Shown one piece after another: positions 49,598-62,400 of a stretch of 64,000 nt of DNA. Under the pieces are notes generated by a model. The model had not been told where the DNA came from and did no database searches. It worked only from the letters and a program-made list of their open reading frames with translations. Each line of letters starts with the position of its first letter. The stretch's first letter is position 1. The position numbers were made by a program, and so were the translations under genes. Location: the NCBI GenBank assembly GCA_935421135.1, contig OW285187.1, positions 29,599,929 to 29,663,928 on the forward strand, in the 5' to 3' direction. The stretch comes from Bugulina stolonifera (lineage: Eukaryota > Bryozoa > Gymnolaemata > Cheilostomatida > Bugulidae).

Positions 49598-52500
49598 ATG
49601 GTTCAGAAGATTTCTTGTGTTTTCACTTTTATAGTGGTTTGTACACTTGTCTCCTCCATATCGTGTTTTCAACCAAAATCACCAGGTAAGAGTTTTTCAT
49701 CTTTTTATTGAAAACATGTGAATTTTTTTTTTTTTTGAGCGATAGAAATTGAATGGAAAATTGTAAGAGTTGTCCACAAAAATAAGCTGCAGAAATCACG
49801 TAACGAGCATACCGTACAATGTACATACATGTTCACTTTACATACAGGTAAGCAGACCTGTGCATTATTATGTGGTTTTACCAGTTGCACATGCTTGTGC
49901 ATGCATTAATTTAGATTGTACAGTGTACATTGTATATAATTCAATTTACTGTATATTATTAACCCTTGCAAGCTCAAAATCTCCTGTCCCCAGATGACCG
50001 ACGTCCTATGAAACCATTGCAAGATGATCCATTCCTGGTGGAGAACACGGATGATGCTATCATTGAGGTAGACAATCTTCTAGACGAAGAGGAAGTTGAA
50101 GAAGTCGATGAGCTTGTTGATGTGGAAACAAAACTACATCCAAATGGAGGTCTGGAATTCAACTTTACTTCCCACGGCAGGAAACACACTCTAGAGCTCA
50201 AAGAGAGTAAAGTATTGGCTGATATTTCTGTAAATCTAGTTGGCAGCTCTGAGGAGTTTACTGATGAAGTTAAAAGAAAAATGAAGGTTTGTAACTAACA
50301 ACATTTATACATCTCTGCTCTGCTGTTAGCTTTTTATAAAGCTGATTCTTTCTTTATTTTCTTACTTTACCAATAGAGCAATTTATTAACAGGATATAAA
50401 GATCATGAAGGATGTGAAAAGAGGAGCCATTTTGGCCATGGAGAAAACAGACGGGCAGAGTGAACTGAAGATTAAGGTACAGCCATGTGATCACTTTTAT
50501 TTAGTAATAGGGCAGAATGCTATTTCACAACTTTATTGGTATCTTACAGAAATACATGTATAAATACAGTATTATCAACTTCCTTGAGGATACTAAACCT
50601 ACATGTATATATAGTAGTAACACACATTATAGCCAAAAACACACTTAAATATACACAATTTTCTGTTCCAGAAAGGAGTATTCCAGCTAGGTAAACATCA
50701 GTTTGAAATGTCTGATGATTCTCTGAGCAGAACTAAAGTATCCAAACAGTTGGTGAAAGACGCACATCTCATTTCATATAACAACAGTAAGCTGTAGTTA
50801 TCTTTGTCCTCCATGTACTTATATTTCTTAGTTCGGTTTAAACGGCCAACTCAACACCCATTATGATGACACGACTCCTCAACCCATTGGCTTGTAGCAC
50901 TCTAATAGTCTATGATATTGCTGTCAATGGTTTGGCTGTAAAGCCTATAGTACATGGACAAATATTATATGAAATTTCACAGTTCGCTTTCGAGGAACAA
51001 GCAGAAGGAAAAGAGCCATACCAGTAGAGGTGACCCCTATATCTGCTACAGTAGAACTAGCAATGATAGTAGACTACTCTATATGGAGTCACATGTCATC
51101 TGGTGATGTCACAGCTCTCAACCAATCGGATCACATGATCAATCTCTTACTACACTACGCACACTTGGCAGACATTGTTAGTATTGTTAACTACAAGGTT
51201 GTATATGCATGTGTTTTTCAATCAGGCCTACATACATGACTTGCCAAATATAGTACAACACTCAAACTTTTGCAAGTACACGCAGAGTGTATTGACTGCT
51301 ATACTGCATTTATAAACATAGCATTCGCTTTTTTAAAAAGTCAACACAATTCTGTCACAATTTTAGATGGACACCTACTACAGATCAATGAAGAATGATG
51401 ATATTAGTATACGTGTTGCTTTAGCTGGTATAGTCGTCATAACTGTAAGTATACTTACATGTATAGCAACAATCCCCATGTACACGTATATGAAATACAT
51501 GCTATAGGCATTTTCAAATCTTTAATACGCATGAGAACATGTAATTATAAACCAAGGATTTTAAAAACTGCCTGCCATCTAGGTATAACTGATTGCCCCA
51601 ATCTCACCAATTTTCCTGAGGTCAGAAAGAGGCGTTCCAGAGCAAGGGTCCTGTCTCAGCGGCTGTGAAGAAGTAGGACTAGCAGAAGTGCTGAGCCCAG
51701 CTGCACTCTATGGTCCAGCTGTCTCTACTGGAGTTTGCGGGGTGCCAGCTTCTCTTGTAGAGGGGTGTTTACTGGAGTGTCGTCTGCAGTGGGGTTTACA
51801 TGGGGTAGTACAAAAGGTTAGTGTTCTCTGCGGAGTCTTGGAAGCCGGATCCATCTTTTGTTTGATCGAGAACAGAAAGGTTGCTTTAAGTTGGGTAGAC
51901 CGAGGAGATGGACAACCAGGACGAAAGCAGAACCCATGGCATCTAGCAATGCAGAAGAATTACTAGCACAATTTTGAGTTCAAGATCTAGGTCTCACTTC
52001 TGCTATGCAAATTGGGATCCGGGTCTGCTACTGAGCAGTCGACAGCAATAAATTGTGTTGCTGCACATGAGTTTGATTTCTTTCGAATGTCGTTCTTTTA
52101 GGGGGGACAACTTTGAACGGATGCTCAGAAGTCACAAGTGTCTATTTTGCATACATTAAAAGAAGTGATCAAAATAGGCATTTACGGACCCCTTTGTTTT
52201 CAATTGAAGGGTCAAAACCCAGAAGAGATTCATTGCACATGCAGCACTAGATTATTAAAAATATTGATTGGCCGCTCAGCATTTTGTCTACTCATTAAGA
52301 GTTATGTCCTCAGTATACTAAAGGCAAAGGTCATGCGGCATGAGGTGTCCAGAACTCAACAATAATATTACCGAATTTTGACATTTAGGTTTTAATCTTG
52401 CTAATTCCAGCTATCGAGTGGATAATCCAGTTTTCATCTGTTCTAATTGCATTGTATTGCATTGCACTACACTGCATTGCACCACGTTGTATTGTATTGT

Positions 52501-55500
52501 GCTGTGTTTTATGTATTGTATTGCACTGTATTGTATTGCATCGCATTGCATTGCATTGCATTGCATGGCATTACATTGCATTGCCATTGTATTATATTGT
52601 ATTACTCCATGCAGATGCAATGATAATGTAACTTATAATGTTACGTAGTACTTGTATCCACACTCATGTTGTAATTTAGTAGTTACATTGCAGTTTGAGT
52701 TACTAGAACAATTAGTGTTACTGTATTATTTATAATATTATGATGATATCTTTAGTATTTGGGAGGATATTGTTTTTTTCCTTCTTGAACCAGTGCGCTT
52801 CAGCAGTATTGTATTGTTATAAATTCACAGTTAATAATAATTGTACAATAACTACTGTTTTATAATTTAGAGTAGAAGTAAGATTATAGATTATATTTCA
52901 GTTTTCTCTCTTAGGAAAAATCTCAATTAGCAAGTTTCACTGAAGATCGTCAGATCAATGGCGAACTATATACTTCTGGGGCACTGCGAGGTTTGACAGA
53001 ATGGATGTTGACAGCTGAGGCTAATATAACTCTTCCTCGAAATGATCATACAATGTTATTTACCAGGTCAGTAGACAATCTCGTATATGCATGTACTTAA
53101 AGTTATCTAGAATAAGGCACAGTGGCTCTAGGTTTTGCAGGGTAGTTTCATGTGGTTTAGTGTGGTTCCAGGTGGTTTAGTGTAGTTCCAGATGGTGCCG
53201 GGTGATTCCAGGTTGCGCAGGGTGGTTTCAGGTGGTTCAGTGTGGTTTTAGGTGGTGCAGGGTCGCTCAATGTCATAATAGATGGAGCTTTAGAATGCAC
53301 TATGCAGTATGTAAGGTATGTGCGGATTGGTCCAGAGAACTACGTGCTGTGTGATAGTTTTGTACAGTCTTTCAACATCGAAGAATCAAATACTAAATGT
53401 TGAAACGGTTTCACTTTACATAGATAGAGGAGAGAGAGGTTCTGAGATGAGAAACTCCTAAATCATCAAACTGTGAGGCAAATTTAAAGTGGTTTGTGAC
53501 CTGAGCGTGACCTCTGAACTCTTTGAACTCTTTGAACTCTATGTACTGTTAGTGCACTCAATGAGAGTTATCAGTGTGAGGCTGGATATATTTTTCTATT
53601 TCCCTATTGAATCATAGCAGCTGTGAGTAGCGCTTAGAATAAGTCATTTAAACTGTAGCACATGGTATTGTTCTGCAGATACGACATCTATGGCGGGAAT
53701 CCATTTAAGAAGAACTACAAGACTGTAGGTAAGTCAACTCAGGTTTTAACTAATTTTGACATACTTCTGGAAGACGGCTCTCTAATGGAAACATTCAACA
53801 ACTTGTCCAGCCCCTGATGAAACAGCAGCGCAACCAAAATATTTCCTAACGAAAAGTTTTCTGTTGCACGTTAGAGTTTTCTAAGGCATTATGGTGTATG
53901 TCCATTTCTAGGAGTTGCTTATACTGGAAAAATATGTGACAGAGGACAATCTGTTTCGATGGTAGAAGTTCGTGGTTTGCTTAGCTATGATGCAGGTAAA
54001 GCTGCCCATGAACTAGGTCACAGGTAAGGTCAAGGTTAACTCTTATAATGTAATATGTATAAAGTTAAGTCTTCTCTTCTGTGTATTTCTCTATTTTAGA
54101 TTAGAAGGTCATATTACATATTGCATGACTGGAAATAATTGAATGCTATCCCATCTGCCATTCTCCATATCTATGTAACAGTCTAGGGGCATACCATGAT
54201 GGTGAAACTGAGAGCTGCCCTGATGAGAACTACGTCATGGCACCACTCACTTTAAGTAGAACAAATCTGGCTCACAGATTCCAGTTTAGCTGCTGTTCCC
54301 AAAGGAGTTTTTACGCTACAATAACAGAGTAAGTACTAAATACTTGTTCAGTAGATAATTATTATTATGTAGGTGTGTAGATGTGCATGTACATGTACAT
54401 TGAATATGTAGAGAATAAATCTCTTAGTTATTTTCATATATATTGCTGGCAGCATACAGTTCCCTCTTGTATAATGTTGTGTTATCATAACAAATTGTAG
54501 ACCATACCACACCACGCCATACCATACCATACCATACCATACCACACCACACCATACCACACCACACCATACCATACCATACCACACCATACCATACCAT
54601 ACCATACCATACCACACCATACCATGCCATACCACACCATACCACACCATACCATACCATACCATACCATACCATACCACACCATACCATGCCATACCAC
54701 ACCATACCACACCATACACCATGACCATGTCAGATCATGTTGTACCATATTATTATATCATATAATTATCCTATAGTGTTATGTCGTATAGTTTTATCGT
54801 TACTGTATTACATTGCACCCTGTCAAATCATGTTGTTATGTATTATGTCATTAAGCATAAATGCTACTAACTCTATATTTTGCAGGAGAGGTGGATGCCT
54901 AATGGATGGAGCTGCTGGCTCAGAGATTGACCCTTATATAGAGACCAATGTGGAAACTTATCTACCAGGACAGATATTCTCAGCTGATGATCAGTGCTAT
55001 ATGAATATGGAACAAGAAAGTAGGGCTTGCAATGATGTAAGTGGAAAAGCAGCAAAACAGAGTGTGGCATCACAACTCTGTCACAATGTCACAAACTAAA
55101 TCTTAACACATTAGCTACATGTACCACTGCCATTTTACTGGTAAATCACACTACTAGTGCAACATTCAGTGAATTAATCAAAGCTCCACTCAAGGTCATG
55201 AGCTTTGACACGCTGACTCTATTGTTCATTGGGATGGTAGTACCAGTCCATCAGTCCACTGATTACCAAGGCTGATTTCTATTATAATTAGAGTCCTTGT
55301 GTTTGGTAGCTTGGAATGATATGAAATGACTGCTGTGTTGATCTTTGCACAGACAAACAAACAGTTTGCCCTAGAATAAAGCATGAAAATAAACAGACAG
55401 CCTCCAGAGTAGCTGAGCATGGGTTATTTTTGTTGTGGGTTTTCTTGGCTTAGGGCTACCAACTTATAGCCAGACAAGCTTACTACGGGTGTATACAATA

Positions 55501-56993
55501 AATGTGGTGTAGCTTGGGGTCTTTACATCCTGTACAAGTGCTTTAGGATGTACATGTACTTTCATATTATGTAAACTTTATTCTGTATCTTCATGCATAT
55601 TTTTATATTGTAGGAAAATCACTCCTATCAAAATGCAAGCATATGCTTGAATCTTCTCTGTAAGTCAAAAGATAACAGTTCGACGTGTAGTGTAATGTTT
55701 ACAGCAGCTGCCGATGGTACAGACTGTGATGTAGGTAAATGGTGTATACAGAGTCAGTGTGTAGATAAGAACCAGACATATTCTCTACCAGATCAGAACT
55801 GTGATGGTAAGTAAATCGGCAAAAGTAATCTATTCAGGAAATTCTTCTAAGATCTAAAATTATTTGGGGTATATTGTAAAGGTGATGGGGCAATCAACAT
55901 AAAGTGATACATACATACTGTACACCATGTAAAATCTGTTTTTATACTGTATAATGCATATAATATTATTATATTTATATGTGCTTCACATGTAATGTTT
56001 ATTGTAGTAACAAGCTGCTATAGCAGTGAATCTCAGTGTACCAATGGCGTCAATATTGAGAAACCTTCACTATATAGATGCTATGAGAACAGTAGTGCCT
56101 GTGACAATGTTCCAGATTGTTCTGATGGAACAGATGAAATGAATTGTAGTCTGCTCTGCCCTCCTGGATACACTAAATGTGTTCTTGGGTAAGCCTACAG
56201 TACAATTTAATGCATGTACACATGGAAGAATTTTGCTTGTGGTTCTGTATTTATAGTCTACTCTAAAGGTTCTGTATTTATAGTCTGTAGATTCAGATTG
56301 TGTAACTATTCCAAACACTAATTAAAGCCAAAACGCTAAGTTTGCGCTTCAGTTTAGGTTCAATGTGTTGCTATGGAAACTGTTTCCGTACAGCTAAGTA
56401 GTTTCTGTGTTCACATATAGCGTTGAGCATACACTTTTCAGTGTGAATCTATTTGTTTAACAACACAGTAACGTTGTCCTAATATAACCATCTACTTCAG
56501 TGGGAACCAGGCCTAAGATCAACCGGAATGAAAAAATTTGGAGTGATTGTGGTTAAAGCTTGTCCTTGACAAAACCTTATAACTGAACCAGGATCTGGTC
56601 TGGGACACACATGTATTTTGTTTGGGTTAATATTAACAAAACTACCTCAGAGAATTTCATTCTAGGAAAGTCCCAGATTATTATAGGGTTATTTGAACCA
56701 CATTTTTTAAATTTATGAAACTTTTGGCAAGGTGGATGTGCGAGTCCTTACACACCTCAGAAGCCACACGACTGACATTTAAATAGTGTAATATGCTCGT
56801 ATATTATATTTTATTCAGTAAAACTAAACATGACTGGGGCTTTCCTGGTGATGTACCTAGATACTGTATAAAGAACAGCTGGCTCTGTGATGGATACAAT
56901 CATTGTGCAGACAACTCCGATGAGAATGAACTTTGTTGTAAGTATGTGTGGATAACTCTAAAATGTGATCATAGATTTAGATGTACATTGTAA
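49598..56993 (+). CDS. Gene E: secreted ADAMTS-like metalloprotease with two LDLa modules
   Basis: Exons: 49598-49685, 49994-50286, 50393-50476, 50672-50786, 50983-51176, 51367-51444, 52915-53066, 53679-53728, 53912-54023, 54182-54328, 54886-55036, 55614-55806, 56008-56188, 56819-56993 (to in-frame TAA). Total 2013 nt, about 670 residues. Signal peptide [20 protein letters not shown]; an unusually acidic prodomain start (LLDEEEVEEVDELVDVE); furin-type SRRKRA; zinc motif HELGHSLGAYHDG intact; disintegrin-like LPGQIFSADDQC with an insert MNMEQE; AAADGTDCDVGKWC as in gene A; LDLa1 DCSDGTDE. LDLa2 reads CDGYNHC, where copies C and D have Asp before the Cys, so one calcium ligand is replaced by His. 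Exon 8 is 6 nt longer than in the other copies. Confidence 0.87.
50826..50860 (+). pseudogene. Relic of an exon 5 start in gene E intron 4
   Basis: TTAGTTCGGTTTAAACGGCC resembles the acceptor and first bases of exon 5 in C and D (AGCTCGGTTTGAACGG) but has a stop (TAA). The functional exon 5 lies 150 bp downstream. It may be a leftover from unequal exchange. Confidence 0.4.
52440..52605. repeat. (TTGCA)n/(TTGTA)n pentanucleotide microsatellite
   Basis: Long run of ATTGC/ATTGT units in gene E intron 6. All overlapping open frames (Cys/Ile/Leu-rich on plus, Met/Gln-rich on minus) are products of the repeat. Confidence 0.85.
53125..53275. repeat. GGTGGTTCAG-type minisatellite in gene E intron 7
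   Basis: Degenerate units of GTGGTTTAGTGTGGTTCCAG recur. Gene F has a related GGTG-rich minisatellite in the same intron, interrupted by a hAT element. Confidence 0.65.
54498..54722. repeat. (ACCAT/ACCAC)n microsatellite, about 220 bp
   Basis: A nearly pure mixture of ACCAT and ACCAC pentamers in gene E intron 10. It produces three overlapping minus-strand frames of Met-Val-Trp-Tyr-Gly repeats, which are not genes. Confidence 0.95.
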
Positions 56994-57699
56994 ATTTATT
57001 TCACTTATTATCATTAACAGATTAAATCGAAATGTTGCAAAAATATAATTTAGTTTGACATCTTGGAGGTTTAAATTTTCCTTTAATACTAAATAGTCTA
57101 GAGGAGGTATTAAAAGAATTGTTCAGTAAGAAGGAGGGTGGCTTTTGTTACATAAAATTCTATTAAAATAGCATGTGAGTTTGAACATGAAATCATCATT
57201 GGTTAGTATATTAGTACTCCTAGTCTGAAGATGCAAGATAGTTAGTCTTTAGCCTCGTTATGTTTTAACAACAACTTTATATTTACATGAATTGCTATTC
57301 TTATTGAGAATATTAGTATACATCCTACTTTACTTTACTTATTTACAACATAGAGGTAGGCGCAACATTTAGAGTAGTTCTCTTCTCCATTAAATATGGT
57401 TTCGCTCTTACCCCGTTGCTCCAACTACAAACAGAGATCTACATGTAAGGCTACATCAAATTGTGTGGGTAGAGTGAAAGAACCACATTGAACTTTTTAT
57501 AAATTGAATGTGTGGAAATCTTTTCAATTAGTTTGACTCTCTATATAACAAACTAAATCAAAAAGTAGGTACTAGGTGTTAAAAATCAACAATTTTTTAG
57601 AAGATTGTACTATACATGGGTATACTAACCAGTGCATGGAAATACATGTGTAAGTTACCTGCTAGTAGTAGGTCACATGACCATATGTCACGCTTCATT

Positions 57700-57835
57700 G
57701 TTTGATTGTAGAAAGTGATTTCCTACCGATACTCCGATGGTATAATATTCCATGACTCAAGTATCAGAACCTGACACTGTTGGATATACTACAAGACCAT
57801 AAGCACATGAGTCTCTGAGTAAACCCTACAGTAAC
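57700..57835 (+). other. Conserved block after LDLa2 of gene E
   Basis: Matches the C and D blocks (GATTGTAGAAAGTGATTTCC...). In the FLPIL frame a serine codon (TCA) has become a stop (TGA). In the alternative frame (ISYRYS...) all three copies stay open to the same TGA. The coding status is undecided. Confidence 0.4.
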
Positions 57836-59345
57836 TACTTAAAGACTACTAACAAAGTAGACACTAATGTCGATCCTATATATTTATTATAATGCTTATG
57901 ATACCCTCGAGTCTATTACACTGTTTCCATTAAAAATTACCTCGCTGTTCTCAGCTCAACTAAACAGTCAAATGTTTAGTTTCCTGTTTCCCTCTTCTAA
58001 CGACTTTTTCCAAGTTTAATAATGATATAAACTGATTAATGTAAGTGAACATGATTTTTAGAATACAAATAAATTAAAGTAGTAATTGTATACTAAATAT
58101 TTGATACGAGATCATTATGATAATATATATTGCTGCCTTCAATCACCGCGGATTAATACGACATTTTATCTCTCTACTGATGCATTGAACACAAATACGT
58201 ATTATATGTACATACCTGTATATGTACAATGTATATAAATCATATGCATATAGATTAACATTGAAAGTGTGTTCGGTTGTTTTTTCAACTCTACAATTTG
58301 CATGGTCATTATTAAACTGTCTTTTGATAAATATTGATAGTGTTAGAGATATCATTTGGTAGTCGTCTTAAAGTGGTACTCAGGTTGCTGTATATTACCT
58401 GATTCCTGCTTTACTCTTGGTTAATATAAACCTGCATGGTTCATTGCAAAGTCCAATTAAATTTCTGCTTTGTCCGTATAACAAGACTAGTTTCATATTA
58501 TATTATACTATGTTCCAATTATGGGCACTAACAAGCTATTGATCAAAATTGGAAGTTATCATCTCTCAATTTATATTTCTTTTTTTTAAAAGAAGAGAAA
58601 GAAAAATTGAGAGAGGACAACTTATTAGTGCTCATGGGTTCTAACAAGTACATGTAAATAGATAAATGTATAGCAGTTGTAGCTGGTGATGGATGATTGT
58701 ATTTAGAATATTATTATTCTTTTTATGAACAGTTTAGTAGATTTTATAATATAATATAAGTGACAGAAGTCCAGGCTATGGACTAGAGTGGGTTCTGAAA
58801 TCTGAAGAGATGAAGAAAGGTGGCCTAACTTTGGTTGTTGGCCTAAATGAAAGCAGGTTACTAACTCCTTATCAAAATTGAAAGCAAAGATCTACATGTA
58901 AGTGTCAGGAAGGATGTTGAATATAAACTGCTGCTGCACCAAAACATTCAATTACTGTATGTTAAACGCTGAACCCAAACCAGTTCACTCTCTGATTCCC
59001 ACAGGATGGAAAATACCTACTTTAGATGTTTATTCAACTACCAGGTGGCTAATGTTATGGTACTCACTGGCAAGAGGAAGACTATTAGAAAGAGTGCATT
59101 ATATTAAAATAATTATAAGTGTTGAAAATAAGCCTATATAACATGGGAGTGTATTATTGTATTTAACTGCTAGTTAGTGCTCTCACACTCTAGAAGGTCT
59201 CTCCTCCCCTAGTCCACAAATTACTAGTTTCATCCATTCACCCTTCTTCTTAATACCTTAGCCTAAGCAGGGCCATATGGTGAAATTGTGTACAAATTGC
59301 AAACGTAATGTTTAGTTACGTTCTGGTTACATAACAAAATTAATA
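57836..59345. other. Intergenic E-F
   Basis: No gene is supported. Holds a possible AATAAA (58068-58073), a fold-back of the AAGTTGTCCTCTCTCAA family (58524-58636), and the shared upstream block ACAAATTACTAGTTTCATCC near 59214. The short open frame at 58902-59141 has no recognisable features. Confidence 0.6.
58524..58636. repeat. Fold-back element related to that at 62-138
   Basis: Arms ATCTCTCAATTTATATTTC and GAAAAATTGAGAGAGGACAA face each other across an A/T-rich loop, with GGCACTAA / TTAGTGC at the outer ends. It is a member of the small inverted-repeat family seen at the left edge of the window. Confidence 0.55.
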
Positions 59346-59439
59346 TATAATTAAATATACTAGTATATAAGATCAACCTAGGCTGTTGGTTGAGTTACTT
59401 TATAAACATTGACCACAGGGAATAGTTGAATATTTCAGA
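59340..59439 (+). promoter_or_regulatory. Promoter and 5' UTR of gene F
   Basis: ATATACTAGTATATAAGATC with the following conserved CACAGGGAATAGTT block places a TATA box about 75 nt before the ATG, as in D and E. Confidence 0.7.
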
Positions 59440-62400
59440 ATGGTTCAAAAGGTTTTCTGTGCTTTTACTTTCATGGTGGTTTGTACACTCGTCGCCACCG
59501 TATCTTGTTTTCGAATAAATTCACCAGGTAAGACCGAGGTATATAAATATTGTACATGTACTGTAACATACAATGCATAATTGCCTTAAAATTTATTGAG
59601 ATAGCAGATGTATACGTAATTTAAATAAGTTTGAATTACACATAACTTCATAGTCAAGGTACACGTAAAACTTCAACAATCCCTTGCTGTAGATGACCGG
59701 CGTCCAATAAAGCCATTACGAGATGAGCCAGTCTTGGTTGAAAACCCTCAAGTTCCTGATGAAGGTGGAGAAGCTGATGAATTTGTTGATGTGGAGACTA
59801 AACTACATCCAAATGGAGGAATGGAGCTAAATTTTACTTCTCATGGCAGGAAGCACACTCTAGAGCTAAGAGAGAGCAAGCTATTGGCTGATGTACCAAT
59901 TAATCTCGTCGGCAGTTCACAGGAGTTTACTGATGAAGTTAACAGAAGAAGAAAGGTTTGTTAAAAACATATTATAGATATACCTCTGTTATCAATTGAA
60001 CAAAAACACTTACAACAAATCATAATTTTATCTTTATATTACGGAATTACCAATACAGTGATTTTTATTAACAGGATATAAAGATCATGAAGGATGTGAA
60101 ACGAGGAGCCATATTGGCCATGGAGAAGACTGATGGACAGAGTGAACTGAAGATTAAGGTACAGCTGATACAAAATTCTAATTGGTTATGTTCACAGACT
60201 GTGGTAGATAAACTTGGTAGCCATTTTGTTACATCGCGTCATGTGATCACTTTCATTTGTTATAGGACAGTATGTCATATTCCAACTTTATTGTGGCCAA
60301 TTAAAGGTAACTAACAGAACTTTATATACACGTACATACAATCGTCTCATTCCGTCATTTCATATCCATGTGTCATAGGCCTACTCAAACTTAGTAACTC
60401 ATATAACACACTTAAATAATATACATTTATTATCTGTTCCAGAAAGGAGTGTTCCAGCTCGGTAAACATCAGTTTGAGATGTCTGGTGATTCTCTGAACA
60501 GAACTAAAGTATTCAAACAGTTGGTAAAGGACACGCCCCTGAGGTCACATGACAACGGTAAGCCATAATTATCTCTGTTCTACAAGAGCATACATTTATG
60601 ACAGTGTTAGAAGGAGAGCAAATGAGGTGGTTGACTGCACCTGCAATTTCAGGGTAGTGTTTATTACAGTGTATATAGGTTAAGATAAAGCATACATACC
60701 CTCAACTTTAACCCTGGTGATACATAATTATGCAAAATGTACCTGTAACTTGTATTTTATTCTATAAGGGTAATCTGCGACGAAATTGAGAGAAGACAAC
60801 TTTTAATTTTCACTATTGTGAATCCTGCTGACCAGAGGAGCAATATCTAAATATTTAAATAATATTTTATAGTTCAGTTTGAACGATCAAACAGGAGAAA
60901 AAGACACATACCAGTGGAGGTAACTCCAATATCTGCTACAGTAGAACTAGCAATGATAGTAGACTACTCTATATGGAGTCGCATGTCATCTGGTGATGTC
61001 ACAGCTCTCGACCAATCAGATCACATGATCAACCTCTTACTCTACTACGCACACATGGCGGATATTGTTAGTATTATAAATTACATGACTGTATGTATTT
61101 TCCAATGACATCTACATGTACAACATGAATCTTGGTAAAAGACTAACATTGTACACAGTTCACACAGAGCAATGCTATTGCTTTGCTCTTCCTTATACCA
61201 TCCATATTATTATAAACATAGTCTTTGGTTTTTGTTTACAATATTTATATCTGTATCCATTACACATATTGATGTGTTGGGATGTTGAAGTTGAATTTAT
61301 ACATCAAAAATATGAAAGGGGTCCATTACTGAAGTAATAGTAGAGGACGGCTAATAAGCCATCTGTTCAGATAGCTCTTCTACTTCCTGTATAAATTATT
61401 GTTATAATTTCAGATGGACACACACTACAGGTCAATGAAGAATGACGATATTAGTATTCGTGTTGCTTTAGCTGGTATAGTTGTAATAACAGTAAGTTAT
61501 CTATTATACAATAGTATGATAAGGATTAAAATTTGTATGTACTGTACATGTACATTTACTACATAATACACATTTACATGTACATTGTGTATGTACAATT
61601 GTACACGCATGTGTATGGCCATAATCTACACAACTACATGTAATGTAAGAGTCAGCCTGAGTATTGTAATAATTATGCTGATAATATTTTTAGTGTTAGG
61701 ATGCCTATTGTTTTCTTCACAATTTTGGACCGGTACGTAAGAGGCGCTGTTGAACTCAATTCTATCATTCTGAAATTAGGACATACAAAGTACTGATTAC
61801 ATTTGAGAGTAAAAGAATGAGTTTTGTGGTCTATCTACAACTGTACCTACGCATATGTATATTAAGATTTTGATTTTCTTTCGTAGAAAAAATCTGAGTT
61901 GAGAAATCTTACTGAAGTTCACCAGGTCAATGGTAAAGTAGACAATGCGGAGACACTGCAAGGTCTGTCTGATTGGATGATGACAGCAGAGGCTAATCAC
62001 ACACTGCCTAGGAATGATCATACGATGCTCCTTACCAGGTCAGTAGACATGCTCAGACATTCGCATATCATCAATGGTTCAAGATGGCAATTGGTAATGC
62101 ACGGTGGTGTAGGTCAGGGGCGGATTTGGGGGTCCCGCCCTCCCTGCCATGGCGGGACCCTTCATTTCCAATAAAAAAAAATTAAATTGATTATTTCTCC
62201 TAAAATTAGCTGCAAATTGATCATGAAATAAAGTATTTACGGCTTACTCAAGTTCATCTTTCAACACAGGAAAGCTATTACTAATCTGTGAGCTTGATTC
62301 GCTACAGTTATAGAAGTAAACTAGCCACATTAGTGGATTAGTAATAGATAATATAAGACACAAACTTCCTACAGGAAACTATTTAGGCTAGAATGAAAAT

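Noticed and set aside
52398..52648. Open frames on both strands rich in Cys/Ile/Leu or Met/Gln
   Set aside because: Produced by the ATTGC pentanucleotide repeat in an intron.
54348..54748. Three overlapping minus-strand open frames rich in Met-Val-Trp-Tyr-Gly
   Set aside because: They are translations of the ACCAT/ACCAC microsatellite and have no non-repeat content.
57712..57755. Premature stop in a final exon of gene E as proof of a truncated gene
   Set aside because: The reading frame of this block is uncertain; another frame is open in C, D and E alike.
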